Of a stretch of 58,519 nucleotides of DNA, positions 1 through 8,308 are shown piece after piece. The position numbers and the translations under genes are program-made. Every line of letters starts with the position of its first letter. Within the stretch, counting starts at the first letter, position 1. The stretch is taken from positions 1-58,519 of the forward strand of contig NZ_BMSX01000040.1 of assembly GCF_014649375.1 (NCBI RefSeq). Direction: 5' to 3'. The notes beneath the pieces are model-generated. The model made no database searches. It saw only the letters and a list, made by a program, of their open reading frames with translations, and was not told the DNA's origin. Source of the DNA: Streptomyces aurantiogriseus. Lineage in GTDB: Bacteria; Actinomycetota; Actinomycetes; Streptomycetales; Streptomycetaceae.

Positions 1-2
1 TC

Positions 3-617
3 CCCGAGTACGACCTCTCACCCGAGGCCCGCTACCCGGTCGCCATCGAGCAGAACTACGCCGTCGCCCGGTGGATCGTCGACCAGGGCGCGTCCAAGAA
101 CCTGGACGCCACTCGCATCGCCGTCGCCGGCGACTCCGTCGGCGGCAACATGAGCGCCGCGCTGACCCTGATGGCCAAGGAACGCGGTGACGTGCCACTC
201 GTCCAGCAGGTCCTCTTCTACCCGGTGACCGACGCGAACTTCGACACGCCGTCCTACCACCAGTTCGCCACCGGCTACTTCCTGCGGCGCGATGCCATGC
301 AGTGGTTCTGGGACCAGTACACGACCGACGAGACCGAGCGCGCCCAGATCACCGCGTCCCCGCTGCGCGCCACCACCGAGCAGCTCACCGGCCTGCCCCC
401 GGCCCTGGTCATCACCGGTGAGGCCGACGTCCTGCGCGACGAGGGCGAGGCGTACGCCAACAAGCTGCGCGAAGCCGGCGTCCCCGTCACCGCCGTCCGC
501 TATCAGGGCATCATCCACGACTTCGTGATGCTCAACGCCCTGCGCTCCACCCACGCCGCCGAAGCCGCCATCACCCAGGCCGTCGGCACCCTGCGCACCG
601 CCTTCGCCACCGCCTGA
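3..617 (+). CDS. alpha/beta hydrolase fold-3 esterase/lipase (5' truncated)
   Basis: The 3' part of an alpha/beta hydrolase of the hormone-sensitive-lipase type (fold-3) enters from the left edge; 204 residues are visible and the N-terminus, including the oxyanion-hole HGG region, lies outside. The nucleophile elbow GDSVGG is at visible residues 43-48 (Ser45; the family motif is GDSAGG). The acid is probably in the EADVLRDEG segment, and the histidine in QGIIHDF near the C-terminus, in the usual order. These enzymes hydrolyse short-chain carboxylic esters. The gene ends in a TGA at 615-617. The remnant that follows is open in the same reading frame directly after this stop. Physiological substrate unknown. 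Confidence 0.85.
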   Translation, partial: PEYDLSPEARYPVAIEQNYAVARWIVDQGASKNLDATRIAVAGDSVGGNMSAALTLMAKERGDVPLVQQVLFYPVTDANFDTPSYHQFATGYFLRRDAMQWFWDQYTTDETERAQITASPLRATTEQLTGLPPALVITGEADVLRDEGEAYANKLREAGVPVTAVRYQGIIHDFVMLNALRSTHAAEAAITQAVGTLRTAFATA

Positions 618-1196
618 CGCGGTCCCCTGAGCACTCCATCCGGCACACTCACCCGCCTCGACGGCACCGCACTGCTGGACTGGTTCCAGGAAGGGCACCG
701 GAGGCTCGTCGACACGTTGTCCTCCGCCCCGCCGGACGTGGAGTGCTGGCACTTCCTGCCCGCGCCCTCGCCGCTCGCCTTCTGGGCCAGGCGGCAGGCG
801 CACGAGACCGCCGTGCACCGCGCCGACGCGGAGTCGGCGCACGGTACGGCGCCCGAGGAGCTCGCCGCCGCCGTGCCCCGCGACTTCGCGGCGGACGGCG
901 TCGACGAGCTGCTCCTCGCCTTCCATGCGCGAGCGAAGAGCAAGGTGCGCACCGAGACGCCCCGGGTCCTGCGGGTGCGGGCGACCGACACGGACGACGC
1001 CGTATGGACCGTGCGGCTGTCGCCGGAGCCGCCCGTAGCGGAGCGGGGCGGGACGAGGGACGCCGACTGCGAGGTGACGGGGCCGGTGGCGCAGCTCTAC
1101 CTGGCGCTGTGGAACCGGCTGCCGTTCCCCGCCGTCACCGGGGACACCGCGCTCGCCGACCTGTGGCGGGAGAAGTCCGCCATCGTCCTGAGCTGA
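618..1196 (+). pseudogene. maleylpyruvate isomerase-family protein, N-terminal half missing
   Basis: This frame matches, from memory of the family, the C-terminal half of mycothiol-dependent maleylpyruvate-isomerase-like proteins. The recognisable run starts near 650 (GTALLDWFQEGHRRL), passes through CWHFLPAPSPLAFWARRQ with AHETAVHR, and ends at the usual C-terminus. Full proteins are about 240-270 residues and begin with a DinB-like helical domain carrying the metal ligands; here at most about 190 codons exist and that domain is absent. The frame is open straight back to the hydrolase stop at 617. No ATG or GTG precedes the homology; a TTG at 717 is the first plausible start and lies inside it. 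I infer a deletion that removed the gene's beginning. A short functional protein is less likely. Confidence 0.65.
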
Positions 1197-1239
1197 TCGC
1201 CCTGAACCGGCGGTCGGGAGGCGCCAGTTCCCCCGGCCC

Positions 1240-1632
1240 TCACTTCGCGAGCATCCTCGACAGCACCGCGCGCTGCACCGGCAGCACCTCGCCGTGCAGC
1301 GCGCGCCCCTTGCCCGTGAGCCCCACCCGGACGCCCCTGCGGTCCTCGGCACACATACCGCGCTCGACGAGACCGTCCTTCTCCAGCCGGGCGATCAGCC
1401 GCGACAACGCGCTCTGGCTCAGATGGACCCGGTCGGCGATCTCCTGGACGCGGAGACTGCACGAGCCGTCCGGCGGGGCTCCCCCGGCGAGGACGTCGAG
1501 CACCTCGAAGTCACTGGCGCACAGGCCGTGGTGGTGCAGCGCGCGGTCGAGTTCGCACTGGGTGCGCGCATGCAGCGCCAGGATGTCCCGCCACTGTTCC
1601 ACGAGCGCCTGCTCGGCCTTCTTCGCCGCCAT
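1240..1632 (-). CDS. MarR-family transcriptional regulator
   Basis: A 130-residue MarR-type winged-helix repressor. A dimerisation helix is followed by the HTH (EIADRVHLSQSALSRLIARLEKDGLVER) and the wing (CAEDRRGVRVGLTGKG), then the C-terminal dimer helix. The start chosen is the ATG at 1632 (MAAKKAEQ), which gives the usual family length; open frame upstream is not coding-like and would cross the operator region. It is transcribed divergently from the MFS exporter at 1718, and an extended palindrome lies between them. The classic arrangement is a ligand-released repressor of its own gene and of an efflux pump. Ligand unknown. Confidence 0.9.
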   Translation of the reverse strand: MAAKKAEQALVEQWRDILALHARTQCELDRALHHHGLCASDFEVLDVLAGGAPPDGSCSLRVQEIADRVHLSQSALSRLIARLEKDGLVERGMCAEDRRGVRVGLTGKGRALHGEVLPVQRAVLSRMLAK

Positions 1633-1676
1633 GGCCGCACCGTAGCAGAGAACCGAATTTATTGCACCGGAATTAA

Positions 1677-1703
1677 ATGCGTTTGCATTCGATGCATGCG
1701 CAT
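1677..1703. promoter_or_regulatory. palindromic operator, probable MarR binding site
   Basis: Imperfect inverted repeat seen directly: left arm ATGCGTTTGCAT (1677-1688), spacer TCG, right arm ATGCATGCGCAT (1692-1703). The arms pair at 10 of 12 positions, with a perfect core of TGCAT-TCG-ATGCA. It sits in the only intergenic space between the divergent MarR and MFS genes and overlaps the predicted exporter promoter, as expected for a repressor site. Binding by this MarR is inferred. Confidence 0.7.
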
Positions 1704-1710
1704 GTAGTGT
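1683..1710 (+). promoter_or_regulatory. predicted -35/-10 promoter of the MFS gene (leaderless mRNA)
   Basis: TTGCAT at 1683-1688 and TAGTGT at 1705-1710 are separated by 16 bp and fit an HrdB-type promoter (TTGNNN / TANNNT). The start site would fall at about 1717-1718, on the ATG itself. This agrees with the absence of any Shine-Dalgarno sequence before that ATG. The operator palindrome covers the -35 and the spacer. Confidence 0.5.
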
Positions 1711-1717
1711 CTTCGGC

Positions 1718-3226
1718 ATGACCTCTCCGCTCTCCTCCCCCGCGTCCCCTCTCTCGGAGGTTCGCTGGACCCCGCGGCTGTGGGGCACTCTGCTGGTGCT
1801 CTGCGCCGCGATGTTCCTGGACGCGCTGGATGTGTCGATGGTCGGCGTCGCCCTGCCGTCCATCGGCTCCGACCTCGACCTGTCCACCTCGACACTGCAA
1901 TGGATCGTCAGCGGCTACATCCTGGGCTACGGCGGTCTGCTGCTCCTCGGCGGCCGCACCGCCGACCTGCTCGGCCGCCGTCAGGTGTTCCTGGTCGCCC
2001 TGGCCGTGTTCGCGCTCGCCTCGCTGCTCGGCGGGCTCGTCGACTCCGGTCCGCTGCTGATCGCCAGCCGGTTCATCAAGGGCCTGAGCGCGGCCTTCAC
2101 GGCCCCGGCGGGCCTGTCGATCATCACCACGACGTTCCCGGAGGGCCCGCTGCGCAACCGCGCGCTCTCCATCTACACCACCTGCGCCGCCACCGGCTTC
2201 TCGATGGGCCTGGTCCTCTCCGGCCTGCTCACGGAGGCCAGTTGGCGCCTCACCATGCTGCTGCCCGCGCCGATCGCCCTGATCGCCCTGCTGGCGGGCC
2301 TGAAGCTGCTGCCGCGCAGCGAACGCGAGAAGGGACACACGGGCTACGACATCCCGGGCGCCGTCCTCGGCACCGCGTCGATGCTGCTGCTGGTCTTCAC
2401 CGTCGTCCAGGCGCCGGAGGTCGGCTGGGCGTCCGCCCGCACGCTGCTGTCCTTCCTCGCCGTCGCCGCCCTGCTGACCGTGTTCGTCCTCGTCGAACGG
2501 CGCTCGGCCGGCCCGCTCATCCGGCTCGGCGTGCTGCGCTCCGGCAGCCAGATCCGCGCCCAGCTCGGCGCAATGACCTTCTTCGGCTCCTACGTCGGCT
2601 TCCAGTTCCTGGCGACGCTCTACATGCAGACACTGCTGGGCTGGTCGGCGCTGCACACGGCGCTCGCCTTCCTGCCGGCGGGCGCACTGGTGGCGCTGTC
2701 CTCGACCAAGGTGGGCTCGATCGTGGACCGGTTCGGCACCCCGCGGCTGATCGCGGTGGGCTTCGCCCTCATGGTGGTCGGGTACGCGCTGTTCCTGCGC
2801 GTCGACCTGGACCCGGTGTACGCGGCCGTGATCCTGCCCAGCATGCTGCTCATCGGCGCGGCCTGCGCGCTGGTCTTCCCCTCGCTCAACATCCAGGCCA
2901 CCAACGGCGTGGAGGACCACGAGCAGGGCATGGTCTCGGGCCTGCTGAACACCTCGGTGCAGGTGGGCGGCGCGATCTTCCTGGCCGTGGTGACGGCGGT
3001 GGTGACCGCGGGCACCCCGGCCGATCCCACCCCGCAGGCCGTCCTCGACAGCTACCGGCCCGGCCTGACGGTGGTCACCGGGATCGCCGCCCTGGGGCTC
3101 CTGATCACCCTGACCGGCCTGCGCGCGCGGCGCGCGGGACAGTCGGTGGTGATCGCCCAGTCCACCGAGCCCACCAAGTCCACCCTGGAGGAGGCGAACG
3201 CGGAGCGGGTACCGGTCCGCGACTAG
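1718..3226 (+). CDS. MFS drug exporter, DHA2 (EmrB/QacA) type
   Basis: A 502-residue integral membrane protein with a predicted 14-helix layout. The first helix begins near residue 22 (LWGTLLVLCAAMFLDALDVS), whose LDALDVSMVGVALPSIG stretch is the DHA2 helix-1 signature. Motif A, GGRTADLLGRRQVF, lies in the loop after helix 2. A motif-C-like AATGFSMGLVLSG segment is in helix 5. Such proteins export drugs or secondary metabolites by proton antiport. The gene is divergent from the MarR regulator and is probably repressed by it. The ATG at 1718 has no Shine-Dalgarno and probably heads a leaderless mRNA. A strong hairpin follows at 3244-3279. Substrate unknown. Confidence 0.9.
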   Translation: MTSPLSSPASPLSEVRWTPRLWGTLLVLCAAMFLDALDVSMVGVALPSIGSDLDLSTSTLQWIVSGYILGYGGLLLLGGRTADLLGRRQVFLVALAVFALASLLGGLVDSGPLLIASRFIKGLSAAFTAPAGLSIITTTFPEGPLRNRALSIYTTCAATGFSMGLVLSGLLTEASWRLTMLLPAPIALIALLAGLKLLPRSEREKGHTGYDIPGAVLGTASMLLLVFTVVQAPEVGWASARTLLSFLAVAALLTVFVLVERRSAGPLIRLGVLRSGSQIRAQLGAMTFFGSYVGFQFLATLYMQTLLGWSALHTALAFLPAGALVALSSTKVGSIVDRFGTPRLIAVGFALMVVGYALFLRVDLDPVYAAVILPSMLLIGAACALVFPSLNIQATNGVEDHEQGMVSGLLNTSVQVGGAIFLAVVTAVVTAGTPADPTPQAVLDSYRPGLTVVTGIAALGLLITLTGLRARRAGQSVVIAQSTEPTKSTLEEANAERVPVRD

Positions 3227-3243
3227 GGGGACGCCTCCGAAAC

Positions 3244-3279
3244 GTGCGCCCGGCGGGTTGGTTGCCCCGCCGGGCGCAC
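3244..3279 (+). terminator. hairpin terminator after the MFS gene
   Basis: Perfect 14-bp stem: GTGCGCCCGGCGGG (3244-3257) pairs with CCCGCCGGGCGCAC (3266-3279) around an 8-nt loop. There is no U-tract, which is normal for streptomycete terminators. It separates the exporter from the small gene that starts at 3298. Confidence 0.75.
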
Positions 3280-3297
3280 GCCTGTGAGACTCGCGGT

Positions 3298-3582
3298 ATG
3301 AGCGGTTACGGGGGCCGGCGCACACAGGCGCAGCGGGACGCGATCACCGTCGAGATCGGGTACGCGCTGTGCAGCGCGGCCTTCGCGGCGGCGGTGCTCT
3401 TCGGGGCGGTCGCCGGCCCGGCGTTGCTGTTCCGGCTCCCGGACGTGTTCGAGACGTCGCTGCTCCGGACGGGGCTGGCGCTCGCGCCCCTGATGTTCGT
3501 GGCGCGGGTGGTGAGCGTGCTGGGCCGTTTCCGCGGGCGGGCTCAGCCCAGCCAGCCCGGTCGCACCAACCCCGACTCGTAA
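3298..3582 (+). CDS. small two-helix membrane protein (DUF6332-like)
   Basis: A 94-residue protein starting MSGYGGRRTQAQRDAITVEI. It has two hydrophobic segments, at about residues 21-46 (YALCSAAFAAAVLFGAVAG) and 56-75 (LRTGLALAPLMFVARVVSV), and a basic, Pro-rich tail. It resembles the small streptomycete family I recall as DUF6332, which has no known function. The start is the ATG at 3298. Its last 40 bp overlap the 3' end of the convergent response regulator gene. The terminator just upstream means it needs its own promoter, which I cannot identify. Confidence 0.6.
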   Translation: MSGYGGRRTQAQRDAITVEIGYALCSAAFAAAVLFGAVAGPALLFRLPDVFETSLLRTGLALAPLMFVARVVSVLGRFRGRAQPSQPGRTNPDS

Positions 3583-4208
3583 GCGAGCACGACCAGTTGG
3601 GCTCGGTCCCGCGCGCCCAGCTTGACCATCGTGCGGCTGACGTGGGTCTTGGCCGTGAGGGGGCTGACGACCAGTCGGCGGGCGATCTCCTCGTTGGAGA
3701 GGCCGATCCCGACCAACGCCATCACCTCCCGCTCCCGCTCCGTGAGCCGGGCCAACTCCGCTGCGGCCGCGGGCTCCTTGGAGCGGGCGGCGAACTCTGC
3801 GATCAGCCGGCGCGTCACGCCCGGCGAGAGCAGCGCGTCGCCCGCCACCACCGCCCGTACGGCGCGCAGGAGTTCGTCCGGCTCGGTGTCCTTCACGAGG
3901 AAGCCGGAGGCACCCGAGCGGATGGCCTCGAAGACGTACTCGTCGAGTTCGAAGGTGGTGAGCATGACCACCTTCACCTCGGTGAGCGCCTCGTCCTCGG
4001 TGATACGACGGGTGGCGGCCAGCCCGTCGAGCAGGGGCATGCGGATGTCCATCAGCACGACGTCGGGCCGCAGTTCGCGCACCTTGCGCAACGCCTCGTC
4101 ACCGTCGGCGGCCTCCCCGACCACCTCGATGTCGGGCTGCGCGTCCAGCAACGCCCGGAACCCCGCCCGGACCAGCGACTGGTCGTCGGCGAGCAGTACG
4201 CGGATCAC
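3543..4208 (-). CDS. NarL/FixJ-family response regulator
   Basis: A 221-residue two-component regulator. The N-terminal receiver domain begins IRVLLADDQSLVRAGF (acidic pair D8-D9), has the phosphoacceptor in DVVLMDIRMP (Asp near residue 54), the conserved Thr in MLTTFE and the Lys in FLVKD. A LuxR-type HTH occupies about residues 150-215 (LTEREREVMALVGIGLSNEEIA...). The GTG start at 4208 overlaps the kinase stop in a GTGA junction, so it is translationally coupled to the partner kinase. It activates or represses genes on phosphorylation; targets are not evident here. The 3' end overlaps the convergent DUF6332-like gene. Confidence 0.93.
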   Translation of the reverse strand: MIRVLLADDQSLVRAGFRALLDAQPDIEVVGEAADGDEALRKVRELRPDVVLMDIRMPLLDGLAATRRITEDEALTEVKVVMLTTFELDEYVFEAIRSGASGFLVKDTEPDELLRAVRAVVAGDALLSPGVTRRLIAEFAARSKEPAAAAELARLTEREREVMALVGIGLSNEEIARRLVVSPLTAKTHVSRTMVKLGARDRAQLVVLAYESGLVRPGWLG

Positions 4209-5437
4209 CGGTCCTCCCTGACCTCGGTCGGCAGTACGGCGAGCACCCGGAAACCACCGTCGTCCCGCGGCCCTGCCTCGATCGTGCCACCCAGGGCCGC
4301 GGCCCGTTCCCGCATTCCCGCGAGGCCGTTGCCGCTGCCACCCGCGTCGGCGTGGGCCGCCGGCCCGTCGTCGTCGATCCGCAGCCGCAGCGTCCCGCCC
4401 GCCTCGTCGAGGTGCACGCGCGCGTGCCGCGATCCCGAGTGCCGTACGACGTTGGTGAGGGCCTCCTGCACGATGCGGAACGCGGCGAGGTCCGTGCCGG
4501 GCGGCAGCCGGGGCGGCTCCCCCGTCACCTCGACGGTCAGGCCCGCACGCGCCGCCTGCTCCACCAGTTCGGGCAGCCGGTCCAGGCCGGGCGCCGGAGC
4601 GCGCGGCGCGTCTCCCGGCGTGCGGAGGGTGTCGAGCACCTGGCGCACCTCGCCCAGCGCCTCCTTGCTGGCCGACTTGATGGTGGTGAGCGCGGTACGC
4701 GCCTGCTCCGGGTCGGCGTCGAGGAGCGCGAGGCCGACGCCCGCCTGGACGTTGATGACCGAGAGGCTGTGGGCGAGGACGTCGTGCAGTTCGCGGGCGA
4801 TGCGCAGCCGCTCCTCGTCGGCGCGCCGCCGGGCGGCCTGGGCGCGCTCGGCCCGCTCCCGGGCCCACTGCTCACGCCGGGCCCTGGCCAGCTCCGACAC
4901 GGCCAGGATCGCCACCACCCAGGCCGCGACCACACCCTCCTGCGCCCACGCGGCGGCCGGGTCCCCGGACGGTGGCAGCCACCGGTACAGCCAGTGCGCG
5001 ACCAGCAGGTGCACGGCCCACAGCAGGCCCAGGGCCGTCCAGGCGGCCTGTCGGTGCCCCGCGACGACGGCCGCGAAGCAGGCCACGGCGACGGTCAGGA
5101 GGACCGGACCGTACGGGTAGCCGGCGCCCAGGTAGAGCGCGGTGGCCGCGGCCGTACCGAACACGACGTGCACGGGATGCCGGTGCCGCCACAGCAGCGA
5201 AGCGGCGGCGACGAGCAGCAGCACCCGCGCGAACGGGTCGAGGGCCGCCCGCTCGCCCTGCTGCTCGTGGGCGGCGAAGTTCGAGCCGACGAGGACGAAG
5301 ACCGTGAGCAGGAGGGTGGACCGCCAGGGCCACCGGCTGCCCGGCCGTTCGGACTCCTCCCAGGGGCCCGGCCACGGCGGCCCGTGCCGCCACCACCGGG
5401 CGGGCCCACCCCGTGCACGTACCCGCTCCACGTCCAT
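4205..5437 (-). CDS. sensor histidine kinase (HisKA_3 type)
   Basis: A 410-residue membrane kinase. The N-terminal half has about five hydrophobic segments (for example LLLTVFVLVGSNFAA and VVFGTAAATALYLGAG). A basic linker leads to the HisKA_3 phosphoacceptor helix RIARELHDVLAHSLSVINVQ, with the catalytic His in ELHD. The HATPase domain holds the N-box (FRIVQEALTNVVRHS) and G-box (DADAGGSGNGLAGMRERA-like). It autophosphorylates and passes phosphate to the regulator encoded next. The ATG at 5437 is chosen; a GTG at 5446 in the same frame is equally possible. Transcription runs kinase then regulator. The sensed signal cannot be read from the sequence. Confidence 0.92.
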   Translation of the reverse strand: MDVERVRARGGPARWWRHGPPWPGPWEESERPGSRWPWRSTLLLTVFVLVGSNFAAHEQQGERAALDPFARVLLLVAAASLLWRHRHPVHVVFGTAAATALYLGAGYPYGPVLLTVAVACFAAVVAGHRQAAWTALGLLWAVHLLVAHWLYRWLPPSGDPAAAWAQEGVVAAWVVAILAVSELARARREQWARERAERAQAARRRADEERLRIARELHDVLAHSLSVINVQAGVGLALLDADPEQARTALTTIKSASKEALGEVRQVLDTLRTPGDAPRAPAPGLDRLPELVEQAARAGLTVEVTGEPPRLPPGTDLAAFRIVQEALTNVVRHSGSRHARVHLDEAGGTLRLRIDDDGPAAHADAGGSGNGLAGMRERAAALGGTIEAGPRDDGGFRVLAVLPTEVREDR

Positions 5438-5668
5438 GTCCGCCACGCTAGACGCCCCGGCCCGCCAGGGACGTCCGCCGGGCGAGGTGACCGCGCGTAC
5501 TCCCGGGGAAGTACACCTGGTGGGGCCGCCGATGCCTCGGTCGCCCGGTCCCGGCCGGGAGACCGGGACCGCGCTCACCGGGCCCCGGTCAGGAGGAGGT
5601 GTCGGTCCCGCTGAAGGCAGGCGAGGCCGGCGGCCGCCGGCCCGCGACCGCCACCACCGCAGGGTGCT

Positions 5669-7288
5669 TCACGACGCCGCCGTCCCACCCCCGCCGGTGG
5701 CGACGCCACCGCGCGGCTCGGGCGCCGAGAAGGGCGGAGCGTCCGGCTCGCACGACGTTCCCGGCGGCGGGAGGACGCCGTCGAGGAGGTAGTGGCTCAC
5801 GTGGTCGTTGACGCACCTGCTGGGGTTGTTCAGCGCGGTGTGTCCGTACCCGTGGTTGGTCAGCAGCCGGGCGTCGGCCAGGATCTCGGACATCGCCTGG
5901 GCGCCCGCGTACGGGGTGGAGGGGTCGTAGGTGGTGCCGACCACCAGCACCGGGTGCGCCGTCGGCCTGTTCCACGGTCCTGCGTACCGGTCGGCGGGCT
6001 CCGCCGGCCAGGTGGAGCACGGCCCCGTGGCCCACGTCCAGTAGCGCGCCGCGTCGCCGGAACGCGCGGCGGCGGCCTCCTCGAGCGCGTGGAAGACGCC
6101 GGGCTCCCGCGGATTGGGGCTGTCGCCGCAGAGCACGGCGGCCGCCTGTTCCTCGCCCAGGTACGGCACGGGGACCGGGGGCGCCGAGGCGGGCGTGGCG
6201 GGCGCCGCCGGGAGGCGCCCCTGCCACAGCTCCTGAAGCCGGACGGCCAGGTCCGTCCATCCCGGGTGGACGATGTACAGACTGTTCACGGCGTCCGCCA
6301 CGGTCCGGGCGTAGGTCCACGACTCCACGGGACGCTCCCGCATGCGCTGGGTCAGCTTGTCGAACTTGTCCCGGGTGGCCTGCGGGTTGCCGGCCGAGAA
6401 GGCGCAGCGCGCGACGGTGGCGGATCCGCACAGGGACAGGAACCGGTCCAGGGTCGCGGCCGCCGAACGGTCCGATCCGATGCGCAGGAAGGTGGTGAGC
6501 CGTGCCTGTTTCGACGTGTCGTTCGTCCATGCGTTCGGGTCGACGTTGCTGTCGAGCACCATGGCACGAACGTTGTCCGGGTAGAGGTTGGCGTAGGTGG
6601 CGCCGAGGTACGTGCCGTAGGAGATCCCGAGGTAGGTGAGGCGCGGCTCACCCACCGACCGGCGGAGCTGGTCGAGGTCGCGGGCGGTGTCGGCCGTCGA
6701 GACGTGGCGCAGGAGCTTCGGGTCACGCCGCTCGCAGGCCCGGCCCAGCTCCCGGTAGGAGTCGATCCACGTCTTCCGCTCCCGCTCGCCCACCGGGAAC
6801 CCGGCCGGATGGCTCGCGCTCCAGGCCTCGGCCTCTTTCGCGCTGTCGAAGCAGTTGACCGCTGTGCTGTGGCCGATCCCTCGCGGGTCCCAGCTGACGA
6901 TGTCGAAACGCTCCCGAACCTCTTGCGGGAAGAGGTCGTACGTCTGAGGCATCTGGACGGACCCGGGCCCGCCGGGGCCGCCGGGGTTGAAGAACAGGGT
7001 GCCGATGCGCCGCCCGGGGCCGGTCGCCTTCCGCTTCACCACGGTGAGTTCGATGGTGCGCCCGCCGGGGTCCGCGTAGTCCAGCGGCACGGTCGCCGTC
7101 GAGCAGTCGTACCGCCCGTCCTGAACGCAGGGCTCCCAGTCCAGCTTCGGCGCGGGCGTCGCGGGGGCAGGCCCCCCGTCCGCCGCGGCCGGCGGGGGCC
7201 CGGTCAGCGCCGTCGAGCAGGTCAGGACCACGGTGGCGACCGCGGCACATGTCCTCCGGCGGCCGGCTATGGGACCAGTTGTTCGCAT
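5669..7288 (-). CDS. secreted alpha/beta hydrolase, tripeptidyl aminopeptidase (TAP/Slp) type
   Basis: A 539-residue exported serine hydrolase. The signal peptide is at residues 1 to about 37 (RRRTCAAVATVVLTCSTAL, then PPPAAADGG). The mature start (LDWEPCVQDGRYDCSTATVPLDY) and the oxyanion region (LFFNPGGPGGPG) are characteristic of streptomycete tripeptidyl aminopeptidases. The nucleophile elbow is GISYGTYLG, and the C-terminal TAP-like domain carries the acid (TTYDPSTPY) and the His (NHGYGHTAL). It should remove short peptides from protein N-termini outside the cell. The ATG at 7288 has a good ribosome site (AAAGGACG). The upstream TetR gene ends 208 bp away, so it is probably expressed on its own. 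Confidence 0.9.
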   Translation of the reverse strand: MRTTGPIAGRRRTCAAVATVVLTCSTALTGPPPAAADGGPAPATPAPKLDWEPCVQDGRYDCSTATVPLDYADPGGRTIELTVVKRKATGPGRRIGTLFFNPGGPGGPGSVQMPQTYDLFPQEVRERFDIVSWDPRGIGHSTAVNCFDSAKEAEAWSASHPAGFPVGERERKTWIDSYRELGRACERRDPKLLRHVSTADTARDLDQLRRSVGEPRLTYLGISYGTYLGATYANLYPDNVRAMVLDSNVDPNAWTNDTSKQARLTTFLRIGSDRSAAATLDRFLSLCGSATVARCAFSAGNPQATRDKFDKLTQRMRERPVESWTYARTVADAVNSLYIVHPGWTDLAVRLQELWQGRLPAAPATPASAPPVPVPYLGEEQAAAVLCGDSPNPREPGVFHALEEAAAARSGDAARYWTWATGPCSTWPAEPADRYAGPWNRPTAHPVLVVGTTYDPSTPYAGAQAMSEILADARLLTNHGYGHTALNNPSRCVNDHVSHYLLDGVLPPPGTSCEPDAPPFSAPEPRGGVATGGGGTAAS

Positions 7289-7495
7289 GCCACGTCCTTT
7301 CACGGCCGAGCGCCCGACGCCGCTCGGACACCGGCGGCCGGCGCGCATCCGTGACCACCAGACCGCGCCCGGACCTCACCCGCGAGTCGGCCGCACCCGA
7401 ATGAGCGGCCCGGCCCGCCCGGCGCGGCACCCCCGTCCGGCACCCGCCCGGTGCGGCCCCGTCACGTGCAGCCGGCCTGCTCCACAGGGCACTCC

Positions 7496-8188
7496 CTAGC
7501 CCAGTCCCACCCCGTGGGCGAGCCGCGTCACCGCGTGGCGGAAGAACGGCGCGCGCTCCTCCACCAACCGGTTGAACTGGCCGAACACCTCGAACCCGAC
7601 CAGCCCGTACAGCTGGGACCAGGCAGCGACCAGCACCGTGACCACCTCCGGGGACAGGTCGGGGGCGAGGTCGGCCGTGATCCGCTCGGCCTCGGAGCGC
7701 AGTTCGGCGGGCAGCGGCGGTTCGACGGGCCGTGTCTGCCCCTGCTGCGCGTCCCGCACGATGCCGATGAGGAGGATGCCGACGCGGGCGGCGGCGGGGA
7801 CCGTCGTCCGGGGTGCGCTGTAGCCCGGCACCGGAGAGCCGTAGATCAGCGCGTACTCGTGCGGATGCGCCAGCGCCCAGTCCCGTACGGCCTCGCAGAC
7901 CGCGACCCAGCGCCGGAGGGGGACGGCGTCCGCGACGGCGGCGTGCGCGGCCTCCGCGCTCGCGCCCAGGGAGTCGTAGGCGTCGATGATGAGCGCGGTG
8001 AGGAGGTCGTCGCGGCTCGGGAAGTAGCGGTACAGCGCGGAGGAGACCATGCCGAGCTCACGGGCCACCGCCCGCAGGGAGAGCTTGGCGGCGCCCTCGG
8101 CCGCGAGCTGTCTGCGCGCCTCTTCCTTGATGGCGGCGGTGACTTCGATCCTGGCGCGGGCGCGAGCCCCTCGTGCGGTGCTGCTCAT
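7496..8188 (-). CDS. TetR/AcrR-family transcriptional regulator
   Basis: A 230-residue repressor. The N-terminal HTH lies at about residues 12-60 (IKEEARRQLAAEGAAKLSLR, then ALYRYFPSRDDLLTAL). The C-terminal ligand domain resembles the WHG/TetR_C_33 type (HPHEYALIYGSPVPGY). The start is the ATG at 8188 (MSSTARGARARAR). It is divergent from the deazaflavin-type oxidoreductase at 8341. The 150-bp gap holds several copies of a GAGCAGTG element arranged as inverted repeats, so it probably represses both genes. Inducer unknown. Confidence 0.92.
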   Translation of the reverse strand: MSSTARGARARARIEVTAAIKEEARRQLAAEGAAKLSLRAVARELGMVSSALYRYFPSRDDLLTALIIDAYDSLGASAEAAHAAVADAVPLRRWVAVCEAVRDWALAHPHEYALIYGSPVPGYSAPRTTVPAAARVGILLIGIVRDAQQGQTRPVEPPLPAELRSEAERITADLAPDLSPEVVTVLVAAWSQLYGLVGFEVFGQFNRLVEERAPFFRHAVTRLAHGVGLG

Positions 8189-8249
8189 GGGCGTCAGTGT
8201 CCCACGAGAGCGGAGCAGTGCACACATTCGAGAGCAGTGAACAAAAAAG

Positions 8250-8262
8250 AGAGCACTGCTCT
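8250..8262. promoter_or_regulatory. TetR operator 1
   Basis: Perfect inverted repeat AGAGCA-C-TGCTCT. It lies 62 bp upstream of the TetR start, in the divergent region. Further GAGCAGTG half-elements are at about 8213-8220 and 8232-8239. Confidence 0.6.
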
Positions 8263-8308
8263 TGCTCTGGGTCACTGATCCGATGCAGACTTGCCGCGAG
8301 GAAAGCGA

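Noticed and set aside
1673..3325. 550-codon open frame on the minus strand across the MFS gene
   Set aside because: It is antisense to a clear exporter and its Gln/Arg/Gly/His-rich product is typical of a GC-rich shadow frame. Many similar long antisense frames (for example 3369-5120 plus, 28473-30060 plus, 39200-41020 minus) were dropped for the same reason.
7289..7495. Possible small gene or terminator between TetR and the TAP-like peptidase
   Set aside because: No frame with a ribosome site and no convincing hairpin were found; it is treated as a promoter region.
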